The position numbers were made by a program, and so were the translations under genes. Source: Planctomycetota bacterium (GTDB taxonomy: Bacteria; Planctomycetota; J058; JAJDCQ01). Taken from it: a stretch of 54,077 nucleotides of DNA. This document shows positions 19,031 through 28,835 of the stretch, in pieces. The notes beneath the pieces are model-generated. The model did no database searches, had not been told where the DNA came from, and worked only from the letters and a program-made list of their open reading frames with translations. Where the stretch lies: assembly GCA_029260755.1 (NCBI GenBank), contig JAJDCQ010000089.1, positions 1 to 54,077 of the forward strand. The letters run 5' to 3'. The first letter of the stretch is position 1; each line of letters opens with the position of its first letter.

Positions 19031-20562
19031 GACGGGTCGCCCGACGGGCCCGACGCGCGCGCCGAGGCCTTGTCCTGGAGGAGATCCGCGACGCGGATCC
19101 CGTGCTCCTTCGCCTTCTCGTAGAGCCAGCTCCGGCTCTTGCCGAGCAGCTTCGCGACGCCCTCGACCGAGTCGGGCTCGCTCTCGGTGATGACGCGGAC
19201 GAGGAAGTCCCGCTCGGTCCGGTGCCAGGCGTCCGACCAGCTCGGCGGCTCGACCGAGGCGCCGGGGAGCCTGAGGAAGTCGATCTCCGCCAGGCCGATC
19301 TCGTCGCCGACGGTCAGCTCCGAGAGCACCCGCACCTTCGCCTCGAGCTCGCGGACGTTGCCCTCCCAGGGGGCCGCGGTCAGCCGGGCGAGCGCCTCGG
19401 GCGCGATGCGCTTGCCGGCCGGCGCGAGGAAGTGGCGGACGAGCTCGGGGATGTCCTCGCGGCGCTCGGCGAGGGTCGGCAGCTCGATCGTGACGCTCGA
19501 GATCCGATGGAACAGGTCCGCCCGGAAGCTGCCGCGCTCGACGAGCTCGCGCAGGTCCCGGTTCGTCGCGCTCACCACGCGGACGTCGACCGAGAGGTCG
19601 GCCTCGGCGCCGATCGGTCGGATCGTTCCGTCCTCGAGGGCGCGGAGGAGCTTCGCCTGGTGGTCGGGGACGAGCTCGCCGATCTCGTCGAGGAAGAGCG
19701 TGCCGCCGCTCGCCACCTCGAAGACGCCGCGGTGATCGTCCTTCGCATCGGTGAACGCGCCGCGCCGGTGGCCGAAGAGCATGCTCTCGGCGAGCTTCTC
19801 GGGGAGCATGGCGCAGTTGATCGCCTCGAACGGCCCGTCGCCTCGCTTGCCGTTGCCGTGGAGGGCGCGGGCGACCAGCTCCTTGCCGGTGCCGGTGTCG
19901 CCCTGGACGAGGACCGGGAAGTCGGTCGGCGCGATCCGGTCGACCAGGTCGAGGACGCGGCGGATCGGCGCACTCCGTCCCACGATCGCCGAGTAGTCGC
20001 CGCGGAAGCTCCGGTCCGCCTGGCTCCGCGCGGCGACGTCGTCCTCGACGGCGAGGAGCGCCGAGATCGCCCCGCCGCCGAGCGACAGCAGCCCCGAGAG
20101 CACCTTGCCGAGCCGCTCCACGCGCGCCTCGTCGAGCACCTCACCTCGGAGCACGTCGAGGTAGAGGACGAACCGCTTCTCGCCCGCCTGGCCGAAGCGG
20201 ACGGCGAAGGGGAAGACGGCGACCGCCTCGATGTCGTACTTGACCATGCTGCGGGTCGGGCTCGAGTCGAGCCGGTAGAGGCCGGCGTTGCTAGACGCGC
20301 CGGCCTCCGAGATGAGGCTCTTGGCCGCCCGGCCGAGGTCGACACCCTCGCCGAGGCTCGCGCCGCTCTGCGGTCGCCAGGACCACTTGCCGCGGTAATC
20401 CTCCCAGGCGTAGAGGAGGCAGCGGTAGCCGCCGGTGACGACCACGCCGAGCTCGGTGAGCAGCTTGTAGACGCCCGGGAGGTCGGTGACCGGGACCGGC
20501 TCGCCGGCGAGGACCTGATGGCTCGCGGTCGGGGCGGGCGTCGCGTGAGTCTCCTCGGCCAT
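19027..20562 (-). CDS. GAF-AAA sigma-54-dependent transcriptional activator
   Basis: A 511-residue activator. An N-terminal GAF-like sensor (about 28-175) precedes the AAA+ domain (about 192-425) with Walker A GDTGTGKE (221-228) and FLDEIGE. A C-terminal DNA-binding helix-turn-helix lies near 465-490 (KLLGKSRSWLYEKAKEHGI). The sigma-54 contact loop is GAFTDA (268-273): the second Gly of the canonical GAFTGA is Asp. There is no receiver domain, so control is by ligand binding to GAF or by phosphorylation. ATG at 20562 gives the natural N-terminus; the upstream frame runs antisense through the neighbouring kinase. It is co-translated with the downstream kinase and divergent, across about 100 nt, from another kinase gene. 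Confidence 0.9.
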   Translation of the reverse strand: MAEETHATPAPTASHQVLAGEPVPVTDLPGVYKLLTELGVVVTGGYRCLLYAWEDYRGKWSWRPQSGASLGEGVDLGRAAKSLISEAGASSNAGLYRLDSSPTRSMVKYDIEAVAVFPFAVRFGQAGEKRFVLYLDVLRGEVLDEARVERLGKVLSGLLSLGGGAISALLAVEDDVAARSQADRSFRGDYSAIVGRSAPIRRVLDLVDRIAPTDFPVLVQGDTGTGKELVARALHGNGKRGDGPFEAINCAMLPEKLAESMLFGHRRGAFTDAKDDHRGVFEVASGGTLFLDEIGELVPDHQAKLLRALEDGTIRPIGAEADLSVDVRVVSATNRDLRELVERGSFRADLFHRISSVTIELPTLAERREDIPELVRHFLAPAGKRIAPEALARLTAAPWEGNVRELEAKVRVLSELTVGDEIGLAEIDFLRLPGASVEPPSWSDAWHRTERDFLVRVITESEPDSVEGVAKLLGKSRSWLYEKAKEHGIRVADLLQDKASARASGPSGDPS

Positions 20563-20664
20563 GTCTCCATCATCGCGAAAACGACGGCGCGTCGTCCAGA
20601 CCCCGGACGACCCGACCCCGGACGAGGCTGGCGCCGGCGGGGCGGGTTCGGCTATCAGACGAGG

Positions 20665-23490
20665 GTGAGCGTCATCGGCAACGTCTCCGTCGGACCGGGC
20701 GACCGGATGGGCCGCTGGCTCCTCGAGGAGCGGCTCGGCGCCGGAGGTCTCGGGACGGTCTTTCTCGGGCGCCACGCCGAGAGCGGCGCCGAGGGAGCGG
20801 TCAAGGTGCTCAACGTTCGCTCCGAGCGGGGCGGCGTGACGGCCGACCGGTTCGTGCGGGGCACCCGCCTCGCCGCGCGCCTCCAGCACCCCGGCATCGT
20901 CTCGATCCTCGACGCGGGCGACGACGGACGGCATCGGTTCGTCGTGATGCGCCTGATCCGCGGCCCGACCCTCGCGGAGCTGCTCCGTCGGCGCGGGCGG
21001 CTCCCGCCGTCGGCGGCGGCCGCGGTCATCGTCGAGCTCGCCGGCGCGCTCGGCTACCTCCACGACCAGGGCTGGGTCCACCGCGACGTGAAGCCCGCGA
21101 ACGTCCTCCGCTCCGACGCCGACGGGCGCTGGCTCCTGACCGACTTCGACCTCGTCCGGCCGGTGGCCGACGACGACCCCGAGACGGGCGACCTGACCCG
21201 GTCGGGCACGTTCGTCGGGACGGCCGCCTACATGGCGCCCGAGCAGATCAGCGGCGCGGGCGCCGACGCGCGGAGCGATCTGTTCGCCCTCGGCGCGGTC
21301 CACTACGAGCTCGTCACCGGCGAGCCGGCGTTCGTGGCGACGGGGTGGGTCGAGATCGCCCGCAAGATCATGTCGGGGCCGCGGCCCGATCCGCGGACGT
21401 GGTGCCCCGAGCTCCCCGCCGCGCACGCCGACGCGATCGCCGCGCTCCTCGCGGTCGCCCCCGACGCGCGGCCCGCGAGCGCCGCGGCGTTGATCGAGCG
21501 ACTCGGGCCGGGCGGCGATCGCGCGGAGGACGTCCCGCCGGCGCGGCCGCGGCGCTCGTCGAGGGCGCCGCAGCTCGTCGTCGGCGTCGGCGCCGCCCTC
21601 CTCCTCGGAGGCGTCACGGCGCTGATCGCGATCGGCGGGCTCGGCGGCGCGACGGTGCCCGACTCCTCCGACGGGCCCGCGCCGCCCGGCCCGCCGGGCG
21701 GCGTGTCCCGCGAGCCCGCCGCTCCGCCGACGCCGCGGACCCCGCGGGAGCGGCTCGACGCGTGGGTGAAGGCGCACCCGGTGGGCGGCGGCGCCGACGA
21801 TCTCGAACGCGCTCGCGACGCCTACGCCGCCCTCGAGGGCGACCTCGGCGTCGGAGCGCGGTTCCTCGCGGACGCGCATCTCGAGGCGCTCCTCGACCGC
21901 GCGCTGCGCGAGGAGTGGGCCGCGGTGCGCGCGCTCGCGGCCGAGCTGCGCGTGGCGTTCGCCGAGCGGCGGCTCGACGACGTCGAGCTCGCGATCGCCG
22001 CGCTCGCCGAGGAGCCCCACCTCGCGGAAGGACCCGTCGCCATCCGGACGCCGGCCTGGCGGGACGCGTTGGCGTCGGTCCGGTCGGCGATCGAGATCGT
22101 CGGGACGCGGCTCGAGGAGGCGCTCACGCGGGCGCCGGACGTCCCGATCCTCGTCCAGGGCGCGCGCTTTCGCCTCCTCGGGCGCGCGGGCGACCGGGTG
22201 ACGATCGAGTCGCCCGACGGCGAGCCGTCGACCCTCCGCGACGTCGAGCTCGCCGCCCTGCTCCCGGTCACCGTCCTCGCCGACATCGTGGTGATCCTCG
22301 ACGTGATCGACGGCGCCGATCGTGGTCGCGGGCGGGCTCGCGACCGCGCGACGATGCTGATGGTCTTCGACGACGGCACCGATGACGCGTCGATCGCCCG
22401 GACCTCGGCGATCTACGAGGCGAGCGTGCGCGATGGCTTCGATCCCGGGCCGCTGTCGGCCGCGATCGTCGACGGCCTCGACCGGGCGCCGGTTCCGACC
22501 GGACGGGGGCCCGACCGGCCCGGGCCCGTCTTCCGGGCCGCGGCGCCCGATGAGGCGGCGCGGATCGCGCTCCCGGACTCCGTCGACGCCCCGGACCTCG
22601 GCGACCTCGAGCTCGTCGGGACGCTGGAGCTGCCGGCGCCGCACGCGCCCGAGGAGGTCTTCGCCCTCACCGACGGGCGCGTCGCGCTCGGGACCGGGCC
22701 GACGATCCGGCTCCTCGAGAGCCCGCGCGGTCCGGTGCAGGGATGGTGGAGGCGGGAGTGGCCGGACGGCCGCGCCGGCGCCATCGACGTGACCCCCGAC
22801 GGAGCGCTGCTCGCCCTCGCCGCGCTGCCCGCCCACGTCGCCCTCGTCGCGACCGACGGGTCGGGAGCGGTCGAGGTGCTCCCGGCCCACGGGCGAGCGG
22901 TCGCCGTCTCGCACGCGGGCGAACGGGTCGCGATCGGTGGGGCCACGGGTGGAGTGGTTCTCCTCGAGCGGACGAGCGAAACGACGAGCGCGCTTCACCC
23001 GCGCCGCCGCCGCGAGCTCGTCGTCGAGATCCGCGAGATCGAGCGGCTCGCCTTCGTCGGGCGGGACGATCGCTTCCTCCTCGCCCTCGACCGGGAGGGG
23101 ACGGCGCAGGTCTGGGACGTCGAGACCGGGACGACGATCGACATCCCTCACCGGCAGCCGCCCCTCTCGTTCGACTTCGGGGCAACCGACCACGCGTCGA
23201 TCGCCTTCTCCGAGACGGGCGGCCTCGGCGTCCTCGATCTCGCCAACTCCTCGATCACGCGCTTCCCGTACGGGGCGACCGCGGCGTCGCGCTCGCCCGA
23301 CGGTCGAACGATGATCGGGTTCCTCGATGGTCGCCTCCACCGGATCCTGCTGCGGGGCGAGGAGGGGTTCGCGACTCTCGGCGCGCACGATGGCGACGAG
23401 CCCATCGCCACGACGCACACCCGCCGCGGGGGGCTTCTCGTCAGCTACCGCACCCCCGGGCGCGTCGACGTCTGGGCGCATCGCCGATGA
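20665..23490 (+). CDS. Ser/Thr kinase-like protein with DFD motif and C-terminal beta-propeller-like region
   Basis: A 941-residue protein. The kinase domain has LGAGGLGTVFLG, an AVKV lysine, HRDVKPAN (His about 139) and GTAAYMAPEQ. The metal-binding motif is DFD (near 160) where DFG is expected: the Asp is kept but the Gly is replaced. A membrane helix (about 302-325) follows, then a helical segment, then about 300 residues of repeated beta-strand blades (FALTDGRVALGTG, DVTPDGALLALA, AVSHAGERVAIGG, FLLALDREGTAQVWDVETG) resembling a WD40/beta-propeller. The GTG at 20665 begins just upstream of the kinase fold. Activity is likely but should not be assumed because of the DFD change. Confidence 0.87.
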   Translation: MSVIGNVSVGPGDRMGRWLLEERLGAGGLGTVFLGRHAESGAEGAVKVLNVRSERGGVTADRFVRGTRLAARLQHPGIVSILDAGDDGRHRFVVMRLIRGPTLAELLRRRGRLPPSAAAAVIVELAGALGYLHDQGWVHRDVKPANVLRSDADGRWLLTDFDLVRPVADDDPETGDLTRSGTFVGTAAYMAPEQISGAGADARSDLFALGAVHYELVTGEPAFVATGWVEIARKIMSGPRPDPRTWCPELPAAHADAIAALLAVAPDARPASAAALIERLGPGGDRAEDVPPARPRRSSRAPQLVVGVGAALLLGGVTALIAIGGLGGATVPDSSDGPAPPGPPGGVSREPAAPPTPRTPRERLDAWVKAHPVGGGADDLERARDAYAALEGDLGVGARFLADAHLEALLDRALREEWAAVRALAAELRVAFAERRLDDVELAIAALAEEPHLAEGPVAIRTPAWRDALASVRSAIEIVGTRLEEALTRAPDVPILVQGARFRLLGRAGDRVTIESPDGEPSTLRDVELAALLPVTVLADIVVILDVIDGADRGRGRARDRATMLMVFDDGTDDASIARTSAIYEASVRDGFDPGPLSAAIVDGLDRAPVPTGRGPDRPGPVFRAAAPDEAARIALPDSVDAPDLGDLELVGTLELPAPHAPEEVFALTDGRVALGTGPTIRLLESPRGPVQGWWRREWPDGRAGAIDVTPDGALLALAALPAHVALVATDGSGAVEVLPAHGRAVAVSHAGERVAIGGATGGVVLLERTSETTSALHPRRRRELVVEIREIERLAFVGRDDRFLLALDREGTAQVWDVETGTTIDIPHRQPPLSFDFGATDHASIAFSETGGLGVLDLANSSITRFPYGATAASRSPDGRTMIGFLDGRLHRILLRGEEGFATLGAHDGDEPIATTHTRRGGLLVSYRTPGRVDVWAHRR

Positions 23491-23639
23491 CACGTCGCGT
23501 CGGAGATCCAGCGCGCCGGACGGTGCGTCCAGGATTCTGGAAACACTTCGCTTCGTGAACGATCACTCAAGGACTTACGGCTCGAGTCGTCGTCGGCACG
23601 CCGGCTGCGTAGGGGTTCCCCTCACAGAGGAGACTCCCC

Positions 23640-24401
23640 ATGCGCATCGCCCTGATCTCGGACATCCACGCCAACATCGTCTCGCTCGAGGCGGTCCTCG
23701 ACGACATCGATGCTCGGAACGTCGAGAAGATCATCTGCCTCGGCGACGTCGTCGGCTACGGGCCCTGGCCGATCGAGTGCGCGGATCTGGTCATGAAGCG
23801 CTGCGAGCTGACGATCTGCGGCAACCACGACGAGGCGCTCACCCTGGGGGCGGTCGGCTTCAACCCGATCGCCAAGGAGGCGATCGACTGGACCGCCGGG
23901 CAGCTCAAGCCCGGGATCTTCTCGGGGCCCTCGACCCGCAAGCGCTGGGACTACCTCACCAAGCTCGCGAAGACCCACACCATCGGCGGCGACCTCTTCA
24001 TCCACGGGTCCCCGATCGACTTCACCAGCGACTACATCCTCCCCGGCGACATCGCGTTCGGGAAGTCGAGCAAGATGGAGGCGATCTTCGACGCGATCGG
24101 CGAGCGCCTCTTCGTCGGCCACACCCACCTCCCGATGGTCATGACCGAGGACTGCGAGGTCCACCTCCCCAAGGAGATCGACCACTCCTGGACGAGCGAT
24201 CCGGGGCGCAAGGAGGTGATCAACGTCGGCAGCGTCGGTCAGCCGCGCGACGGCGACCCGCGTGCGTGCTACGTGATCGTCGACGGCGCCGAGATCACCT
24301 GGCACCGGGTCGAGTACGACCTGATGAAGACGGTGAAGCGGATCGAGGCGGTCGGCACCCTCGACGAGCGGCTCGGCAAACGGCTGATCACCGGGCAGTA
24401 G
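23640..24401 (+). CDS. Calcineurin-like metallophosphoesterase
   Basis: A 253-residue cytoplasmic phosphoesterase. The metal-binding motifs are in the expected order: DIHAN (residues 8-12), GDVVGYGP, GNHDE and GHTH, followed by a final NVGSVGQPRDGDPR segment. This places it in the YfcE/MJ0936-like group of small calcineurin-like phosphodiesterases, which hydrolyse phosphodiester or phosphomonoester substrates with two metal ions. ATG at 23640 follows GAGGAG. It lies alone between a kinase and a small membrane protein; its substrate cannot be told here. A role as a protein phosphatase opposing the surrounding kinases would be speculation. Confidence 0.88.
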   Translation: MRIALISDIHANIVSLEAVLDDIDARNVEKIICLGDVVGYGPWPIECADLVMKRCELTICGNHDEALTLGAVGFNPIAKEAIDWTAGQLKPGIFSGPSTRKRWDYLTKLAKTHTIGGDLFIHGSPIDFTSDYILPGDIAFGKSSKMEAIFDAIGERLFVGHTHLPMVMTEDCEVHLPKEIDHSWTSDPGRKEVINVGSVGQPRDGDPRACYVIVDGAEITWHRVEYDLMKTVKRIEAVGTLDERLGKRLITGQ

Positions 24402-24456
24402 GCAGCTCCGGAGGGGCGGTCGGCGCGAGTCGTCCCGCCCGGGGGAGCGCCGACTC

Positions 24457-25155
24457 GTGAGCATCGGCGGCCCGCCCCCCGGCACGACCTGTCCGTGGTG
24501 CGGTCACATCGTCTCGACCGACCCGCCCGACCCGCGCGGCCTCCGATGCGTCGTCTGCAAGCGCGGCCCGGCCGACGCCGCCGAGCTCGCCCGATGGCGG
24601 CGGCTCCGGTCATCGCGACGGCAGTCGATCGCCGAGACGCTCGAGGAGGTGCTCGAGCCCGGCGAGACGATCCGATGCGAGGGCCGCGCCGAGGGCGTCC
24701 CGCCGAGCCCGATCCTCTGGATGGTCATCCTGCTCGGCGTGCTGCCGTTCCTGGCGGTCGGCGCCTTCACCCTGGGCCAGATGCTCGCCGACCCGATCGG
24801 CGCCCTCTCCGACCCGGCATCGGCGGTGAGGGCCGGGGCGCCGCGCGGCCCCCCCGCGATGACGTTCGTCATGATCTTCGCCCGCTTCGCGATCTTCCTC
24901 CCGATCGGCGTCTACGCGTTCGTTCGCTGGCGGAGCCAGGCGTGGGCCCTCACCACGCGACGGATCCTGATCGTCCGCGGCGTCCTCTGGCGAAGCGTCG
25001 AGACGCATCGGCTCCGTCGCGGGATCCGCATCGTCGAGCGGCGGCGGGAGGTCCTCCTCGAGGCGCCAGGGATGAACGCGACGATCCCGCGTCCGCCCCC
25101 GCAGACCCTCGCGACCCTGAGCGCCGAGATCGAGTCGCTGATCCGATCGGCCTAG
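24457..25155 (+). CDS. Zinc-ribbon membrane protein with PH-like domain
   Basis: A 232-residue protein. An N-terminal zinc ribbon is suggested by C12-x2-C15 and C31-x2-C34. Two membrane helices (about 86-110 and 134-156) are followed by a segment reading AWALTTRRILIVRGVLWRSVETHRL, typical of bacterial PH (bPH2/YdbT-like) domains in which a strand pair with TxxRI is conserved. It ends in a short helix. Function unknown; bPH2 membrane proteins are common accessory proteins of unknown role. The GTG start at 24457 is the only one that includes the full zinc ribbon. The stop overlaps the convergent TPR kinase gene by 4 nt. Confidence 0.7.
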   Translation: MSIGGPPPGTTCPWCGHIVSTDPPDPRGLRCVVCKRGPADAAELARWRRLRSSRRQSIAETLEEVLEPGETIRCEGRAEGVPPSPILWMVILLGVLPFLAVGAFTLGQMLADPIGALSDPASAVRAGAPRGPPAMTFVMIFARFAIFLPIGVYAFVRWRSQAWALTTRRILIVRGVLWRSVETHRLRRGIRIVERRREVLLEAPGMNATIPRPPPQTLATLSAEIESLIRSA

Positions 25156-28100
25156 TCGCCCGCGGCGTCGAGCCGCCCGATCGCGGCGCGCAGCTCGGCC
25201 CGGCGGGGATCTCCCTCGGGGAAGGACGCCTCGATCCGACGGAGGTCCGCGGCGGCGCCGGCGGGGTCGCCCATCTTCTCGCGCAGGGCGGCCCGCTCCC
25301 ACAGGAGCTGGCTCCCGGGGCCGCTCCCGCCGAGGTCGATCGCCCGGTCGTAGGCCGCGCGCGCCTCGTCGAGGCGCTCGGACTGCGCGAGGATGCGACC
25401 GCGCGCCCACCAGCTCCTCACGCTCTGGGGGGCGATCTCGGTCCATCGGTCGAGCGCGTCGAGGGCGGCGGCGAGATCGCCCGTCCGCTCGTGGATCCTG
25501 ACGAGGTTCTCGATGGCATCGAGAAAGCCCGCGTCGAGGGCGACGCAACGCTCGAAGAACGTGCGCGCGGACGCGAGATCGCCCGACGCGGCGGCGATGG
25601 CTCCGCGGAGGTTCCACGCGACCGTCAGGGTGTCGTCGAGCTCGAGGGCGCGCTCCACGTCGGATCGCGCGGCCTCCAGGTTCCCGAGATGATGGTGGGC
25701 CAGCCCACGCATGGCCAGGACTCGAGGCTCCCCCGTGCCGAGCTCCACGGCGCGGTCGAAGTCGGCGAGCGCCTGCGCCGGATCGCCGCGCCGAAGGTGG
25801 ATCCCTGCGCGCTCCGAGATGGCCCGGACGTGATCCGGGTCGAGGGCGAGGGCCTCGTCGAGGTCGACGATCGCGGCCGCGTCGTCGCCGGCCACGCCCC
25901 GGGCGATCGCGCGACCCACCCACGCGTCGATGAGCGTCCGGTCGAGGTCGATCGCCCGGGTGAAGTCCTCGATCGCGCGGACCGGGTCGCCCAGGAGATG
26001 CCGGCTCTGACCGAGGTTCCGCCACGCCTCCACGTTCTCGGGGTCGAGGTCGACGGCGCGAACGAACGCCTCGATCGCCCCGACGAGGTCGCCGGTCATC
26101 GCCCGGGCGGCTCCGAGGTTCGACCAGGCGCTCGCCTCGCGAGGGTCGAGATCGATCGCGCGGCGGAGGTCCGCCTCGGCGCCGGCGAGATCGCCTCGCT
26201 TGACCCGCGTGGCGCCCCGGTTGACCCAGGCGTGGATCGAGGTGGGATCGAGCTCGAGCGCCCGGGTCGCGTCGTCCTCGGCCGCCTCGAGATCGTCGGG
26301 CGAGCCGCGCGAGTAGCGCGCGAACGACCGGTTCTGAAACGCGATGGCCAGGGTCGGGTCGAGCTCGATCGCGCGGGTCGCGTCGCTCAGGCCTCCGTCG
26401 AGGTCGCCGAGCACCGTGCGCGCGTTGCCTCGGTTCATCGTCGCGATCGCCGACTCGGGATCGAGCTCCACGGCTCGCTCGAAGTCGGCGAGCGCCTCGC
26501 GGAAGCGACCCGACTCGAAGAGGAGGGTGCCGCGGCTCAGCCGGGCGGCGATCAGGTCGGGGTCGATGGCGATCGCCCGCCCGAGCGCGTCGATCGCGGC
26601 CTCGTGCCGGCCCCGCGACTTCAGCTCCCGGGCCTGCCGGGCCAGGCCGGGGGCGGTCTCGTCGCTCGCGTCCGGGGTTCCTTCGAGCCGCGCGAAGAAG
26701 GGTCCCACTCGTAGCCAGTAGGACCCGTGATCGCTGCCGAATCGGCGCCGGCCGACGAGGATGAAGCGCTCGGCGTCTCCACCGCCGATGAGGCCGAGGG
26801 CCACGCCCGCGGTCGCGCAGCGGACCGGGTCGTGCTCGGCCACCAGATACCGGCCGAGGGCCGGGATGGCGCCCGGGCCGATCCCGATCCGCCCCAGAGC
26901 GTCGCAGCAGAGGCGGGCCAGGTCGGCGAGGCCGCTGCTCCGGCTCGCGACCGCGCGCGACTGCTCGGTCGCGACGAGCCGCGTCAGGGTCGGCAGGTCT
27001 CGCCGCTGCACCTCGACCCGGTCGAGACGCTCGGCGCGCGCGGCGAGGCGCTCGCCGACGCGCGCGATCGTCGCGGCGGCCTCGGCCGGCAGCTCCTCGC
27101 CCGGCGCGAGGGCGTCGAGCGCGTCGAGGGCCGCCTCGAGGCCATCGATCGCGACGGCGCCGGTGTGCTCCTCGTGGGGGGTCGCGACACCGGCCGTGAG
27201 GTAGACCGCGCGTCGAGCCGCCAGGAGCTCGGCGGTGACCTCGTCCAGGGCCGCGGCGATGAGCTCGACCGTCTCGGGCGCGCCGAGCCTCACGAGCCGG
27301 AAGAGCGCGTCCTCGAATCCGCCGGGGCGCCGAGCGAGCACGCCGGCCCGGGCGTCGTCGAGGACGGCGCGGACCTCCGCGCGCCGGCGCTCCGCGACGG
27401 CGCGACGCTCTGTCGCGACCCGGGCCAGGAAGCGCCGCGCGGCCGGATCGTCGATCCCCGTCTGGAGGGCGCGCTCGAACGCCGCGGCCGCGACGCTCCA
27501 CTGCTCGGACTCGATCGCCAGCTCCCCGAGGCCGACGGCGGCGCGAAACGTCGCGTCGGGTGACGCCTCCTCGCCGGCGACCGACTCGAGGCGGCTCGCC
27601 GCCGCGAACGCGCGGAGGCCGGCGCCGAGGAGCTCGTCGGCGTCGGCGTCCGCATCGGCCCCGCGCGCGTCGCGAAGCTCGACGAAGCCGCGCCACGCGG
27701 CATCCGCCTCGGAGCGCGCCGACGCGAGCTGGGCCCGTCGCTCGGCGTTTCGTTCGGCGCGGGCGACGAGGACGAGGCCGGTCGCCGCGGCCGGCGCGCC
27801 GACCGCGATCAGGGCCGCGAGGCTGGCCGCCGCCAGGCGGCCCGGGGTGCGTCGCGCCCAGCGGCGCGCCCGTTCGATGCGACGGATGGGGCGGGCGACG
27901 ATGAGCTCGCCGTCGAGGAATCGCCCGAGGTCGTCGGCGAGGTCGCGCGCGCTCGCGTAGCGCCGGGCGGGTTCCTTCTCCAGGCATCGGAGAACGATCG
28001 TCTCGAGATCGGGGTGGAGGTCGGGTCGGTCGACCCTCGGCGGCTTCGGGTCCTCGAGGAGGACGGCCCGGATGAGGCTGACGAGGGAGTCCGCGACGAA

Positions 28101-28751
28101 CGGGGGTCGCCCGACGAGCGCCCGGTAGAGGACGCCGCCGAGGGCGTAGACATCGACGGCGGGGCCGATCGCGTCGCGCGATCCGCCCGAGGCCTGCTCG
28201 GGCGACATGTAGGCGGGGGTTCCCAGGAGCTGGCCGGTCTTGGTGAGACGGTCATCCTCGGCGGCCTCGCGGGCGAGGCCGAAGTCCGACAGCTTCGGCG
28301 CGCCCCCCGACGCGTCGACGAGGATGTTCTCGGGCTTCACGTCTCGATGAACGACACCGTGGTCATGGGCGTGCTGGAGGGCCAGGGCGACCTCTCGGAG
28401 CAACCGGGCGGCCTCGCGCGGCGCGACGGGCTCCCGGGCGAGGCGCGCCTCGAGGCTCTCGCCGGGGACGAGCTCCATCACGATGAACGGGCGGCCGGCG
28501 TCGCTGCCCACCTCGTGCACCGCCACGATGCCTGGATGCTGGAGCCGCGCCGCCGCCGTCGCCTCGCGCTCGAACCGACGGAGTCGGTCCGCCGGGTCGG
28601 CGCCGCCGAGCTCGATCGTCTTGATGGCGACCTCGCGCCGAAGCGACGGGTCGAGGGCGCGATACACGACGCCCATCCCGCCTCGGCCGAGCTCGGCCTG
28701 AAGGACGTAGCGGCCGAGCCGTTGGCGCGGATCGGGGCTGACGAGGCTCAT
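25152..28751 (-). CDS. Ser/Thr protein kinase with central module and TPR array
   Basis: A 1199-residue kinase. The domain begins at residue 10 (GRYVLQAELGRGGMGVVYRA) with VAIKTI, HRDVKPEN (about 133), DFGLAR and GTPAYMSPEQ. One membrane helix (about 307-330) is followed by a helical central region (about 331-690) that it shares with three other kinases here (EQWSVAAAAFERAL, LARLCCDALGRIGIG). About 14 TPR units fill the remainder (pattern A-x4-RAxxLDP), presumably a protein-binding scaffold on the far side of the membrane. ATG at 28751 starts just before the kinase fold; the longer in-frame extension is antisense to the flavoprotein gene. It shares an 84-nt divergent region with that gene. 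Confidence 0.92.
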   Translation of the reverse strand: MSLVSPDPRQRLGRYVLQAELGRGGMGVVYRALDPSLRREVAIKTIELGGADPADRLRRFEREATAAARLQHPGIVAVHEVGSDAGRPFIVMELVPGESLEARLAREPVAPREAARLLREVALALQHAHDHGVVHRDVKPENILVDASGGAPKLSDFGLAREAAEDDRLTKTGQLLGTPAYMSPEQASGGSRDAIGPAVDVYALGGVLYRALVGRPPFVADSLVSLIRAVLLEDPKPPRVDRPDLHPDLETIVLRCLEKEPARRYASARDLADDLGRFLDGELIVARPIRRIERARRWARRTPGRLAAASLAALIAVGAPAAATGLVLVARAERNAERRAQLASARSEADAAWRGFVELRDARGADADADADELLGAGLRAFAAASRLESVAGEEASPDATFRAAVGLGELAIESEQWSVAAAAFERALQTGIDDPAARRFLARVATERRAVAERRRAEVRAVLDDARAGVLARRPGGFEDALFRLVRLGAPETVELIAAALDEVTAELLAARRAVYLTAGVATPHEEHTGAVAIDGLEAALDALDALAPGEELPAEAAATIARVGERLAARAERLDRVEVQRRDLPTLTRLVATEQSRAVASRSSGLADLARLCCDALGRIGIGPGAIPALGRYLVAEHDPVRCATAGVALGLIGGGDAERFILVGRRRFGSDHGSYWLRVGPFFARLEGTPDASDETAPGLARQARELKSRGRHEAAIDALGRAIAIDPDLIAARLSRGTLLFESGRFREALADFERAVELDPESAIATMNRGNARTVLGDLDGGLSDATRAIELDPTLAIAFQNRSFARYSRGSPDDLEAAEDDATRALELDPTSIHAWVNRGATRVKRGDLAGAEADLRRAIDLDPREASAWSNLGAARAMTGDLVGAIEAFVRAVDLDPENVEAWRNLGQSRHLLGDPVRAIEDFTRAIDLDRTLIDAWVGRAIARGVAGDDAAAIVDLDEALALDPDHVRAISERAGIHLRRGDPAQALADFDRAVELGTGEPRVLAMRGLAHHHLGNLEAARSDVERALELDDTLTVAWNLRGAIAAASGDLASARTFFERCVALDAGFLDAIENLVRIHERTGDLAAALDALDRWTEIAPQSVRSWWARGRILAQSERLDEARAAYDRAIDLGGSGPGSQLLWERAALREKMGDPAGAAADLRRIEASFPEGDPRRAELRAAIGRLDAAGD

Positions 28752-28835
28752 CTCGATCGAGCTTACCGGCGCGTCGCGAAGGGTCGCCACCTTCAGTCGA
28801 TCGCCCCCGGGGGACGGCCGCGTTAGGCTGAGCCC

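Noticed and set aside
20563..23493. Upstream extension of the sigma-54 activator frame across the divergent kinase
   Set aside because: No protein-like sequence before the GAF domain; the ATG at 20562 with normal family length fits better.
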